From positions 606,513,677 to 606,577,676 of the forward strand of contig NC_081405.1 of assembly GCF_030272615.1 (NCBI RefSeq): DNA of 64,000 nt, in the 5' to 3' direction. Every line of letters begins with the position of its first letter. Within the stretch, counting starts at the first letter, position 1. The position numbers were made by a program, and so were the translations under genes. Under the pieces are notes generated by a model. That model ran no database searches, was not told the DNA's origin, and worked only from the letters and a program-made list of their open reading frames with translations. The DNA comes from Cryptomeria japonica (Eukaryota; Streptophyta; Pinopsida; Cupressales; Cupressaceae). Of the stretch, positions 1 through 13,177 are shown in pieces.

Positions 1-2957
1 ACATAGGTAGGTAGTGGATCCTAGCTGTCTCATAGCCTCACATACCCCCATCCTCAAGGTTCCCTACGTCTACTTCCTCGTATACACTCAACCAAGACCA
101 TCTCCTACATTCTTGGAGAGGAATTCACATTTCAACACAAGACCAACATATGAAAACAATAAGGATAAACCAGTTTAGCCACCAAGGTACAGAAGAATAA
201 AGATAATAATCGTCAATTCCGACAGTAAGGCAAGAAAATAATTCAGGAATTGCAACATCAAATCAAGTAAGAACAAGATTGCAAGATCATGGCTAAACCT
301 TCAAGGTTAAAATAAAATAAATTGTTGGCCCACAAGGAAATAAATAAATAATAAAAGAAAATCATAAGTGCACATTACATCACTATGTGACTAGCAGCTA
401 GCCACCAACGAGGAAGGAAGGAACAATCATCTAGCTATCGTAGTAGCTCATCATGTGGTGGGGTCTAGTCACACATCCGCATGGAATGGTTGTGTGCACC
501 TTGACATCACCCTGCATCACATTGTCACGCGGCATGGCTCTACCCTAAACCTATCAGTAGGCCGCATGGTAATATCTACTACATCCCACATCGTGTCTCA
601 GCACGACATGGCAATACTCCAAGCGGAAAGGGCACGCAATGGACGTATCCCGCATGGCAGTGTACCTCACGGAAAAGGGCACATGTAGGTCACACCCCAC
701 ATAGCGACGTTCCTCTCAGGATACTCGTCATAAGCCAAAGGTATACATGGCTAAGGTCTACCCACAAGTCTACCAACACTAGTCAATTGGCAGCTCATGT
801 GAAAAATAGCATGCCTCTCATGAAGACAAGGCAAAAGATGCTCCAATAAATCCATCATTATGCTCAAGAACTATCATCTATATGCTTAAAAAAAAAGGAT
901 AGGAATTAGGCTGGCACACATGAACCTTATACATCAGTTCATCACAAGGGGAAGTATTGAGTACACCTATAATACAGTTTCATTACAAAACTATATTTTT
1001 CCTTGGAATAGGGAAGCTAAAGTCGCTTCGCATCGACATTACTCGTATGTCGTTCCATACTTTTCAAGGAATGGTGACTTCTACTACTACCCCTTCACAT
1101 ACCGACTTATCAACAACCCATGGGTTGGCAATCAGTAAGGGAACAAATAATCAACATCACATAAATAGTATGGTTTCCCATACTCATAAGCAAACATATC
1201 CTCCATGGTTGATTACTTCACCATCCCACAGGTACACATAGCAAGCATGGGTTTCTTACAACACACAAGGTATAGCACCGTTATTGGTCTAGTCACATTT
1301 ACGGGGGTAATTTTAAATATGCTATCATCTACTCAAGAAGGGTTTAACCTATGCTTTCCACATGAATTCATTAAATAAAGTTTACTCTAGATACACGTAC
1401 CGAAATTCTTAACAATTCAATTTTACACAAGGAAATAACGTCATTCTGATATCTTTCTCAAATTCCACTAAGCATTTGCATTCACATTACTAACTATGCA
1501 ATTTTCTTTTCCAAAGTGAAAACTTTCCTCTTTCAATTAGAAGCCAAAAGAAAACATACAATTTCACATGCGTTATAAAAATTCTTCTTAAATCACTGCA
1601 TTCTTAGTAGCATTTCTAAAAAAAAACTTATGATCCTAGGCAAGGAGAAGGGGAAAGAGAGTTTGAAAATTAAACTATTTCCTACGAATACATAAGATCC
1701 ACAAGGTTACACTATATGCTCAGATATAAGTCTATCATTTTAGTTGCATGGTTTTCATTTCACTATATTTTAGGAGGATGCCAAAACAGCCTAACATGAC
1801 ATTTGCAATTATTATGGTTGCAATAGAATGTTCTAGTTTTCCAAACAAGAAATCAAGTCAAAAAATCTTTCTGTAATACAAGACCTCTTGAGAACACTCA
1901 CTATTCTAAATTTAATACGAAAACATATCAAAACCTACAACCTATCATTGAAAATCAAAATACGACAAAAAATTAAATGAGGAGCTATCAACTAAATGAT
2001 ACACATTTATGCATACACATCAAACAAGCTTTTCGTTAGCACTTTCTAAACATAATAAGGCAATTATCTATATCCAAAGGCAAGTTCAAAGGAGCATTGC
2101 TAAAAATAGGTCCTCAATCAAACTGGGTGAAGAAGCACATAACCAATCTTTCATGGAACATCTTAAGACACTCTCAAAGTTACTATAACATGTTCCCTTT
2201 TGATACTTCCTTTTACAACTAAAGCAGTTTCACAAAATCAACTATTCTCATATTAATGTACATTACTTAAGATAGAATTTAATTATGTTACTCCTACGAG
2301 ACACATGAAGTATTCCTTAATGTAAACATACAATTTTTTCTCAATAAACAATATTAACTTCCAAACCCAAAGCCCTTTATAATCTAAATACACATAAGCA
2401 TTGTAAGGCTCACACAAGGGCTCAAGAAGTCACAGCCTTCTCTCGCAAAGAGAAAACTCAAATAAGAGATAATTACACATATCAAAATTGTTTTACTTTC
2501 TAGAGAGAGAGATAGGAGGAAGGGTGATAATTATTCAATTTACTACATAATAAGCATTTAATATTGGTCATACCAGTCCCTCAAGTGGACAACACTAAGA
2601 TAGATCATAACCATAACAAGCACATTTCATACTTTTAGATGCAAGACAACACTAACCAATCCAAGTGGACTAATCAAAAGAGTAAAACAAATCAAGAACG
2701 AAGGTACATACGACTCTATTTCAAAATATGATAAATCATAGACCAAGACCTCAATAAGCAGACAAAACACATACAATCACTCCCAAGCACCCACGTCAAG
2801 AAATTGAAAACAAGGTGTGAACACACATGTTACACCCCAGATAAGTTTTGTTCAATCACACACCTACAAAAGGGAGGACAAGCATACACATAAGGTTGAT
2901 ACACCACACACCAACTAAGGGCACAAGCAAAACCAGAGATCCCAGTGTTGCAACATG
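1..2957 (-). other. Non-coding stretch, probable internal/leader region of a minus-strand LTR element
   Basis: AT-rich sequence without a convincing ORF on either strand; the short ORFs present lack recognisable domains. It lies on the downstream (internal) side of the primer-binding site at 2958-2970 of a minus-strand LTR element, so by position it should be that element's leader or decayed internal region. No gag or pol similarity was seen. The rest of the element, if intact, lies before base 1. Confidence 0.35.
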
Positions 2958-2970
2958 GGCTGTGATACCA
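2958..2970 (-). promoter_or_regulatory. Primer-binding site (tRNA-iMet type)
   Basis: On the minus strand it reads TGGTATCACAGCC, one base away from the complement of the plant initiator Met tRNA 3' end (TGGTATCAGAGCC). Two bases separate it from a CATTACA LTR end. A GGGGCATTACA end followed by TTTGGTATC is typical of Tekay/Del chromovirus LTR junctions. Confidence 0.7.
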
Positions 2971-3303
2971 AATGTAATGCCCCACCAAGAAACCCGAAAG
3001 GGATAAAGCTAAAACACTCAAATGGAGTGTAAATGTTTTTTTTTATATAATAATAAGGCACAACATTAAGATTCCTTGGAGTTATCTAATGCTTAGATAA
3101 CACAACAGAAGACTAAACGAACCTAAGGAGTTTCCGTGATTACATAACTTAACACCTAACTCAACTCGCGACATTTGATTCAATTAAGCAGGATATCTTA
3201 ATTACATGTTATTACTTGGAACATGGATTAAATTTGTTCAGTGAATTAACGATATAGAAATTAGGAAACGTTCATCTATTATGGTTGGAGTTGAGGCTAA
3301 CAT

Positions 3304-3731
3304 GAGGAAATTTACCCATAGAAGTTAAAACATAGATAACATATGAATTCATCCATTAAGGTTAAAATATAGTTATCTTGATGAGTTCATCCAATTTAGT
3401 TAAAATATAACTAATAAGATGAAGTTCATTTATTAAGGTTAGATCGTAATATAACATAATGAAGTTCGTCCCTTAGGGTTAAAAAAAAGGTAACTTAATG
3501 AGTTCACCCATTATAGTTAAAATAAGGTTAATATGATGAGATTCATTTGTTAAGATTAATATAAAAATAACTAAATGAGTTCACCCATTTTATTTCAATT
3601 ATAGCTATTGAGATGAAGTTCATTTATTAAGATTAAAATGTAGATAACAACATGAAGTTCATCCATTAGAATTACAATTTAGGTGATATGACGAGTTCAT
3701 CCAATACTTTTAATCCATTCATTGCGTTCAA
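3304..3731. repeat. Degenerate 39-bp tandem repeat, about 11 copies
   Basis: Copies begin near 3304, 3345, 3383, 3421, 3461, 3500, 3538, 3577, 3615, 3654 and 3693, a steady 38-41 bp period. The core of each copy resembles GAGTTCATCCATTAAGGTTA followed by an A/T-rich spacer. The copies are well diverged. Confidence 0.8.
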
Positions 3732-5136
3732 GTTTACATTAACACATGCCATGCATCTTGTTCCAAAATGTACTATAATTTCATCATAACTAATGAGTTC
3801 TTTCATGCATACTTAATTGTATCATCATTAACTGAAACTAATTACAGTCCTTCATGATCCATTTATTGCATTTAAAAGATGACTACATACATGCATTACG
3901 ATAATTCTCATCTAACCCACTTATATATTCTATCCAATTATCATCCATACATGCTAGCACTATCCATGAAACATGAGAGACAAAAACATCACATAACACA
4001 AAAATGATCTCAGAGTTCACCCCTAGAGGGCTACATCTCCGGGTCTGCTCATTTGCAAGACCCCTCTAGTAATTAATTAAGTTATAGTTACATAGGGTTC
4101 ACGTCATTTACATTCCTGCCTTTTAGGCGAGCACAACAATATACAAACAACCACTTCAGTCAATAAAACCTAAATGATCCCTACATAGGAACAGATCCAA
4201 CTGAGCATATTAAAAGCTAATACAAAGGTCCATTGTCAGACGGTACTCTAACTAGGATCCTGACCCACCTAGGGCCAACCACAATTCAGCCAGACGACAA
4301 GGTCTAAACAAACATATCAGGTCTTGCCATTACTTTAAACAAAAGCGAGTACAGCAATTAGAACTTGCGACAGCAATCACCAAAGAAAATACAATCTTTT
4401 CCCATATTGATTTAAACATTTAAAGGTTGATCAAGTTTTCTAAAATGATCTAAGTCATTTTCAGTTATCTATCTACTTTGTCTAAAAAAAACATGACATT
4501 TATGGTTTACTAACTCACTATAGTTCATTAACATCATACAAAAACATAATTACGTTATTATGAATTTCCAAACAAAATCACAAGAATATAATTAAATAAA
4601 CATTAACCAACTAAATATGATATTTAATCTTCAATTAAAACATCATTGTCATACTAGTTCTAAAATAATTCCTCCAAATTTGTCTTTCCAGATCCAAGTT
4701 ACACTATACGGATCAAGGAAATATATATATAAAGAAACCAAATATAGATAATCCATTCCCAAATTAACAGATTATTTCCTTGCGCACATGAAGAAAAATA
4801 CCAAAATTAACTATTAATTAATACATATCTTTATTAATCCGTGATTAATAAAATATAATAAATTAATAATTAAAAACCAATATTAACAAATTAAGTATTT
4901 AATTAGAAAAATATGTCATTAATAATAAAATAGAATTTGAATATTAATTAATGTATATTTCCCATTATAAAAATAATTAATAATAATTTAATAATAATTT
5001 ATTACTTAATGAAGAATTAATCATAATTAAAAAAAACTTAAATAAAATTACATTTATTGTAATATTAAATTATTTTATTTTTTTTTTGTTTAAAAATATA
5101 TAATAAAAAAAACCACAGTTTGAAAAAAAATAATAT

Positions 5137-5330
5137 AAAGTAAAGGGGGGGGGTGTTCCACGTGGCCCCCATGGTAGCTCACGCTACCATTAGTAGCGCT
5201 ACTACCAAATAGTCGCAGGCAGTTGCCATGGGCAGCACTACTACCATTTGGTAGCAGTCTGCTACCATGGTAGCGGGCGCTACACCCGGTGGTGGGGGTT
5301 TATCCCTGCCACAAGGGTTCTTGCCCTTTT
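5137..5330. repeat. GC-rich cluster of inverted GGTAGC/GCTACC motifs
   Basis: An island in otherwise very AT-rich sequence. It has a run of eight G, a palindromic G-box (CCACGTGG, about 5159-5166), then several GGTAGC and GCTACC motifs in alternating orientation, including the palindromes GTAGCGCTAC and CTACCATGGTAG. It sits just before the long (TA)n tract and could fold into several hairpins. Function unknown. Confidence 0.6.
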
Positions 5331-5335
5331 TCTTT

Positions 5336-5484
<149 letters not shown>

Positions 5485-6575
5485 TAAATTAATTACTATC
5501 AAAAAACACACAGTAATAAAAAAAAATACAGTCTCCCAGAGACTTTAAATTTAATTTTCCAACGCATGGTTTTCTCACATTTTTCAAATACTCAAATGAG
5601 GAAAAAAAATTTTCAATCAAACACCATCATGGCAAGGTAAGATTGATTTACACAAATTTAATATCAAATCAAAACCCCATAAAAGTAAAACAATAATAAA
5701 CTAAAAACCCCCAAATTTTCTTTCATTCACAGTCACTGAAATATATTTTTTCAGAATGTTTAAAACAGCAGTATGGGAAATTTTATTGCAAGAACATGAT
5801 TTTTCCAAATACCCAATAACTTTCCCCAATATAAAGCAATGCAAACCCATTTTTTTTCAAAGTTGAAACTCAAATCTGAGAACATTCATGCTTTTTTTTT
5901 TTTAAACCCAGCATTCCATGAAGAACAACAAAACATCATTTTTTATTTAACAACGAAATAAAAAAAGTAAACAAGAATCCTACCTCCTTTAGCATTCCTG
6001 GCGAGATTTCGAAGAAGAGCCCCAACCTGCAGTTGTAGAAATTCATCCTTGCCCAAAAACCCCAATTCTCTCCATCCAAAATATTTTTTCCCCAAAAAAA
6101 ATCAACCCCCAAAATGTTTTTCCAACCTAGGTTAAAAGAATGAAATTTCGACCGAATTTCGAATTTCGAATTTAAGCACTTTTTTAAATTAAAAAAAAAA
6201 TGAAAATAATCATTATTTTCAACTATTCAAATAATCTAACTTGCTTTTCTAATTAAAATTAAAATGCTTCTCTCTCATTTAATTATTAACTAAGCTAACA
6301 TTTATTTTTCACAATATTGATGGGGATAAAATATTTTAATTAAATTAATTCTCAAAATCACTCTTTCACACTAAATCAAAATATATATGAATAAAACTTA
6401 CTTTTCTAATCAAAATTGATTTTCTTGAATAAGTAAAATTAGTCTTTCTTTTCCAAAACGCAAAAGAGATTAACTTATTTCTATTTCAAATAAGTTTAAA
6501 TCTTTCCTTTTTAAAACACACAAACTAATTAAATTCGTTATTTAAAATTAACCATTAAATTAAACTCGCGACAAA

Positions 6576-6831
6576 CATAAATAAAGTGATCTTTTTAAAT
6601 TAGTGATTATTCACATACAATAAACTTATTTATTTTAATTCCTCAATTACTAATGCATAAATGAACACATTAAATTAAATTAAATACTTAAACTTGCTTC
6701 AACCATAAATATAGTGATCCTTTTTAATTAATGATTAATCACCTAAAAGAAACCTATTTATTTTGATTTCTCAATTACTAATGCGTAAATGAACACATTA
6801 AATCAAATTAAATACTTAAGATAAAGTACTC
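6576..6831. repeat. 128-bp tandem duplication
   Basis: Two adjacent, diverged copies begin at about 6576 and 6704. Both contain a version of CATAAATAAAGTGATC and of CTCAATTACTAATGCATAAA, and end in an ATTAAATACTTAA-type sequence. Confidence 0.75.
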
Positions 6832-7434
6832 CATTTTACCACACGCAAGGCACGCAAACCAAGAAAGCCCACCAATCACACAACACGCAAACCCATACAA
6901 AAAGGAAACTGACGGACCAAACACGACGCTCACTTGATCATGGCTAAGGCAAGACAAGGGTTTTACGACCACCTAATCCAAATCCTAAGGATGAAAAAGG
7001 TATACTCAACCCTGCGAATCCTGATGGAGATGAACCTCACACCTAGGCGGTATTGTACCTACAATCTCCTGCAACCATGAGTCACACAAGCATACATATA
7101 TATACATATTCAATGAAGGCGTTAGCTCGAGATTTATAACAAGAATTAGGGAAACAATTAAACTTACACAAGAATCAATGCGAAAGCACAATAACAAGTG
7201 TGCACAATATTCATATTATCCAATCTACAACATTACATAACGGTAATTCAACCATTCAAGAATGCCACATAGGAAAAGTCAACCAAAGTCAAACCAATGG
7301 TACAAGGCTGACTAGGGTAGGGCACTATACATTGCATCGATGGTACTCAGCTCTTGAGTTACCGTGATGGCTTCCAAGTTGAGAAAACATCTCTGAAGAA
7401 CCTACAGTTTAGGTAATAGGAGCAGTTGAAGCTC

Positions 7435-10266
7435 CTACAAATCTTGAGTCTGGTTGCTGATCTCTAAGTCTATCTTGGCAGTCTGACGCTGAAAATGATG
7501 AACAATTTGTCCATAGGCAGTGTATAAATCATAGGGCATCTTGAAGTTGTTGATATATTCCTGTAACTCCGATTGGAATTGAGCTTTCTGTTTGAGCACA
7601 TCTTCACAAAATAGATGGGGTTGGCAGATTTTATTCAAAAGTAATTTACCCTCACCCATAGAAACACTGATATCATTTTGTTGCTTCAGTAGTTGTGTCT
7701 TGAGTTCATTCATTTGCTTGACTAAGGTAATATTGAGTGCCTTTTCATGGTTCTTTCTTGCAGTTGCTTGAGCAACATCTTTCAAACATTGTACCTGGTC
7801 CTCTACTACGTTACAAAAAAGTTTGAGCTTGGATAGAGAGGAGTCAGTACTGGGGAGGTTATTACTGGGAATTAGACTGGTAAGGGTGTCAACTGCAATT
7901 TGTATGACATCACGTTCTTCCTTCTTCTGCAATTCTTCCAGTCTCTCCTGTGCAAGTTTGATGCCTCGAAGTAGCTCAGACTCATCTACAGATTGAGTCA
8001 GACATGCAAGAGTTAGATCAATAGGACTGGTGGAATCAACCTGCTTGGTTTGATTACAGGTTGCCTTAGGAGTCTACCCTCCTTCTTTGGTCTTGATCTC
8101 CACTTGTTTTCTCTTCTCTGCTTCCTTCTCCTCTTCCACTCTTTTCTTTTCTTCTTCTTTCTTCTTCTCTAACTCTTTATTTTTCTCCTCTTCTTATTTC
8201 TTCTCCATTTCTTCCTTTTTCTTATCCTCTTCTTGCTTTTTCTTTTCCTCTTTTCTCTTGTTTTCTTCTTGCCTTGCTTTTTCCTCTTGTTCTTTCTATG
8301 ATTTCTCTTTGTCCTGTTTCTCTTTCTTAGCTTTTTCTTTGTCAGGAGTGACATCCTCATTATCTAATGCATCAACATCAATAGGGTCAATTTGTTTTGT
8401 CACTCTTTCTCCTTGACTGTCAAATACCTCATCCGATTTATCTTAGGATAGGTCAGGTGCTTGGTCAGCCTGCCTAGCGACTTCAGATACTCGGTGCATT
8501 TTGACAACAATTTTAACATGTATGTGTGTATCATTTTCTACTTTAGAAGTTTTACCTTCTAGTAACCTGAGTCACCTCCTTCTCATAAAGAAGATGTCTT
8601 TGTTCTTATCCATAATTTCAAATACTCAGAATTTGAAGCATTAGGAAAGTACTATGCAAAAAATTTCTCCCTGATCTCTTGTTCTCTCTCAATGGAAATG
8701 CGCCATCTATTATCCAAAGAATCATACAAAGAATTTGGAGTAACAGTTTTAATCTCAGAAGGTGACCGATCATTAACACATAAATATTTAATGACCTCCT
8801 ATTCTACATCCTCTCTTTCACTATCATTAAAGTCATCAAAAGATTCCTTTAAGTCATCAAGCACTTTCCTCCTAATATTCTTTATTGTCCTTTGACAATG
8901 TGTCATTGATTTATAAGAAGAAATATCTATATTTACCGGTGTAGAAGTTGTTGGTACATTACCGGTAGACTTTGGTTTTTTGCTTGATTGCCTTGTATTC
9001 TTTATTTGAATCTCCGGTTTGATGTCTTCTAACTCTGGTGAGTGAGTCCTGGATTTCCACTTCCTCTCGAATACTTTTGCCAAAAAAATCTCAGGTTTCT
9101 TTTTGGTTGGTGACCGCTTGGTCACTTTCGGATTGGCAGATGTAACCGGTGCAGATATCGATGGCACTGCTTTGCCCTTTTTCTGCTTTGGTTCCTCAAT
9201 TGGTGTGACCCTCTCCAAGTAGGTACTGGTTCTTTTCTTTTGTCCATCTAGTGGTGAGGCAAGTAGGGTAGAGGCATACCCAATCAATATGTCATTCACC
9301 ACTTCATACCCCATAGGGCCAACTACTTCCTTTCTAGGTTCCACAGCTTCCATTATGCAGTCATATGTCCTTATTGTGAAGCAGATGTCATCTTCATACT
9401 TCTTCACTATATCACCAGATATCCTCATTATTTGGTTCATCTTTCATTTGAATTCATCAAAATACTTATTTAGAACCTCGGGATATGCAATCCCCACTGC
9501 TTGTAGACTCTCTTTAATTTGTCTGGAAACTGGTAGATCAATAGACCATTGAACATCACCGACTCTAGGGAAATAACCTTGAAAATAGAAGAATAGACCG
9601 AGCAAAAGTTGGCCAAACTTGAACCTCAGTGATTTGTCATGTTTGATGGATTTTAGATTCACCAACAGTTGCTTCTGTAAGCAGCTACATAGGTCATATT
9701 TAGTATCTTCCTTGATCATCCTGTAAGCAGCATTCACCGCAGCAGCAAGGACAGAATTCATTCTGTTGGCATAAAATGTCTTGTAACCAATCACCATGCA
9801 ATCATATTTTACCAAATCATCAAAAATGGTGTTGACGGTCATTGCCCGTTGGTCACTCACAAAACCGGTGATCTGTGTCATTTTAGTTTTGGTGACCTTT
9901 CGTAGAATTGGTACTTCTCCAACATTGCATAATCTAGTGATGGCATGAATCGTTTCCAGTGTGATGTCATGGGTCCGCTCGAGATACATCTTGTCACCAT
10001 GCACTTTGCTAAGGATAATGTGAATATGTTCTTCTATAAATTCTTTCAGAAAGTATACTGCATTGTGTAGTTTCATCTTCTCGAGGATGCTATACTCTGG
10101 TTTGATCTTCTTGTCATCTCCACAGAATAGACTTAGCTAGGAGTGAATTACTAGGGATCCTAGGTCTTTCAACTTACAGTCTATATACCTCGAAATATCT
10201 CCCTCGACAATAACTCCGATAGGAATTTGAGATAGGGCATTGTATCTCATTTTCTTTTGAAGAAAT
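7435..10266 (-). pseudogene. Element B second ORF (ORF2), main part, broken by stops; unknown function
   Basis: I do not recognise this protein. In the parent frame it starts at 18001, is interrupted by element A at codon 18/19 and resumes here, roughly 960 codons in all. The N-terminal third is a helical globular region (9444-10260). A Lys/Pro/Ser-rich linker follows (about 8900-9250), then a long Lys/Glu-rich coiled coil (about 8090-8420), then a further coiled-coil C terminus ending near 7435. In-frame stops include TAG at 10137-10139, TGA at 9444-9446 and TAG at 8799-8801. The frame also changes between about 8800 and 8420. No RT, integrase, protease or envelope hallmark is visible. The order gag then ORF2 resembles elements that carry an extra gene in place of pol. 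It is non-functional as it stands. Confidence 0.6.
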
Positions 10267-11788
10267 TGATAGTTCTGATACTAATTGTTAAGTACAGATG
10301 CCAAGCTAACAAGATGAGAGGGGGGGTGAATCATACAAACTTAATCTTCCATAAAAATAATAGATTCAACCTCGGTAACATATACTTCAGCAATATAACC
10401 AAAACTGCTAAACATGCAAACTTATAAGCATATAAACATCATAACACTCATAACACCTGATTTAACGTGGAAACCCAAATAGGGAAAAACCACTGTGGGA
10501 TTTCAGACCCACTAAGAAATATACTCTTCTAGAGTATGCTCGGTTAAAAGAAAATCCTGTTAAATATTATAAACACATTGCTAGATGTGACCCGGTTAAG
10601 GGATTTCCCTCAGATCTGTTAGGATCTTCACCTTGTTAGAAGTGACCTTGTTAAAGGATTTCAAACACTCAATCAGAATGTCACCTTGCTAGAGGGTTTT
10701 ACAAATAAGACTATTAAGTCCACTCGGTTAAGAGATTTTCTGTCACTTTACAAAATAACAATAATAAAATATATCTGCAACTTCACATCAAAAATGCTAA
10801 AGCAGATTCTTATTTGCTTAAATACAATCTAGTCATAGGACTTATCTGTCCCTCTGCTCGGCTCTATACTCTGTTAATCAAACAGGTCTTCAAGCTTCTA
10901 TGCTCGGTAATCATTATGTAGCATCTCTATGCTTACACTTGCCCGTATGTATTGTTTATCAATAGTTCCTTATTTATAAACAATTTGCTAACCGCTTAAT
11001 CTCCTTGATCACATATCCCATGATCAATCATAGCCATCAGATCTTTAAACTTGACCAGGTTCAATGTATCCTTCGATCTAAAAAATGTTTTACCTCGCCT
11101 TGGAACTTGCATACATTTCTTGGAACTTATGCTAAGGTATTGCGGTTCAATCTGAGTTGTAGATCTTTTTGCTGATTTTCTATTGCCATAGATTCTTTAA
11201 CAAACTTCATGCACAGCATACCAATCATTTAATCTATTCTATCTCATTAGCTTCCTTCATTAAATAACGTATTTAATCATTTAATGCATTCTGTTATAGC
11301 TCGGTTGCAACTCGGTAAATACTAAACTTCACTAGGTAGACATTCCACCTTCATTAACCGATAGCGATAACCTTAGGGTTTATCGACTAGGTTCCTTAGG
11401 GTTTACCAACTAGGTTCTTTGCTCGGTAACATAGTATAGTATTAACCTTTCAATCAATAGCATATGTAGGATATCAAAACAATCTAAACATTATGATCTC
11501 ATTATTGTCTAACTCGGTAATAGTTGCCCATTGAATAACTTCTCCCCTTATTCATCACAATCTTTCTATGTCTTTTACCGACATCTTTATACTCATCAAA
11601 TCATACTTCTTAAGATATGGCAACATAATACTGAATTAGAAAATCAATTTCTTGACATCAATGACAAAAAAATAATAATATTAAGACAGTAAACATCCTT
11701 AATCAGTTATATTCATAATCATCAACAACCTTCTCAATATCCTAATTGAAATGCCAACAATCTCTTATTGTCTATTATAATGCCAACA
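10267..11788 (-). repeat. 3' LTR of element A
   Basis: 1522 bp, minus-strand ends TGTTGGCA...CTATCA. It aligns along its length with 16420-17946. On the minus strand it contains a TATA-like stretch (TTTATAAATA, about 10971-10980), a GGTTTTTCCC-type promoter-region motif near 10480-10500 and a C-rich CACCCCCCTCTC sequence near the LTR end, a pattern shared by LTRs B, C and D. Confidence 0.92.
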
Positions 11789-11940
11789 ATCTCCCCCTTT
11801 GGCATTGATGGGAAAACCAATTGATTTGACCTAATTGATTTGGATTTAGATTGTTGTGAGATTCTGAAATGCTCTCCCCCTGTCATCAGACTTCTCCCCC
11901 ATACAATAGTCTTCTCCCCCTTTGACAACAATGCCAAAAA
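11789..11940 (-). promoter_or_regulatory. Multiple polypurine tracts (Sirevirus-type mPPT) of element A
   Basis: On the minus strand AAAGGGGGAGAT (11789-11800) abuts the 3' LTR. Further G5-A-type purine runs lie near 11873-11882, 11890-11900 and 11910-11922. The PPT next to the LTR primes plus-strand DNA synthesis; repeated copies are typical of Sireviruses. No coding sequence is seen between here and the pol end at 12249. Confidence 0.75.
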
Positions 11941-12248
11941 GTAAAAGAGCTAAAACATGATTTCTTCCACTGAGAAGTGAATTCCTTGCTGTTATGTGTC
12001 AACTCAGTCTCGGTTAGAGCATTATGTCTTCAATTCCTGTTCCCTGTATTTGTTTCCTGCACACCTTAAGAAAACATCCTAAAGTGTGTAAATAAGCATC
12101 AATCCACACATAATATTTTGTAGATTCATCGAATTGATGCTTTCACCAAACTCGATCAGTGAGTAGAAGATAGGGGTAGGACCCCTAACTTGCTTTTGAG
12201 ATACTCAAAAGTGTCCCTTGGAAATGACTTTGTGAAGATATCTATGAT

Positions 12249-13144
12249 TTATTCCTTTGTGCTAACATACTCCAACACCACTTTCTTCTCTTGAACTTCT
12301 TCTCTAAGATAATGATATTTAATAGAGATGTGCTTTGTCTTAGAGTGCATAACAAGATTCTTTAAAATGTTAATGGCACTAGTATTGTCATAGAATATAG
12401 TTACTAGCTTGGTAACTTTCTCATTATACCTTCCAACAGTTGTTTGATCCATGCTATATTGGTACAATTCAATGTTGCAGCAACATATTCAACTTCTATT
12501 GTTGACTGTGAAACACATCCTTGTTTCTTGCTAAGCCAACTCACTAATCTTTCTCTTAAAAAGAAAGCTCCTCCACTTGTGCTTTTTTTGTCATCAATGT
12601 TGCCTGCCCAATCAGCATCAGTATAAACTTTTAAATCAAAGTCATTTCCTTTCTGATATACTAAGCCATAATCTTCAATGCCTTTCAAGTACCTAAAAAT
12701 TCTCTTGATTGTTGTCATGTGTGTTTCCTTGGGATCTACAGAAAATCTTGCAACTATACCTAATGCATGTGTTATGTCTGGTCTATTGTGAACAACATAT
12801 TGCAATTTTCCAATCATAGATCGGTAAGTATCTCATCAATAGATGCAGATTCATCATTCTTTGATAATTTACAGTTGGTAGTCATAGGAGTACTTACTGT
12901 TTTTGAATCCTCCATTCCAAATTTCTTCAAGATTTTCTTTATGTACTTGGATTGAGTAATGAAAATCTCATCTTTCATTTGCAGTATCTGTAAACCTATA
13001 AAATACTTTATCTCACCGATTAATGACATCTCAAATTCTTTGCTCATTTCATTTCCAAAGTTCTTGCATAAAGAGTCATTTCCACAAAATATAATATCAT
13101 CAACAAATATGGCTGAGATCAGTATACCATTTTCATCATTCTTC

Positions 13145-13177
<33 letters not shown>

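Noticed and set aside
3304-3731. Possible CRISPR array
   Set aside because: Repeats are contiguous and degenerate without unique spacers, and the genome is a plant's; it is a tandem repeat.
8087-8416. Ser/Phe-rich 109-residue ORF on the plus strand
   Set aside because: Reverse shadow of the Lys/Glu-rich coiled coil of element B ORF2 on the minus strand.
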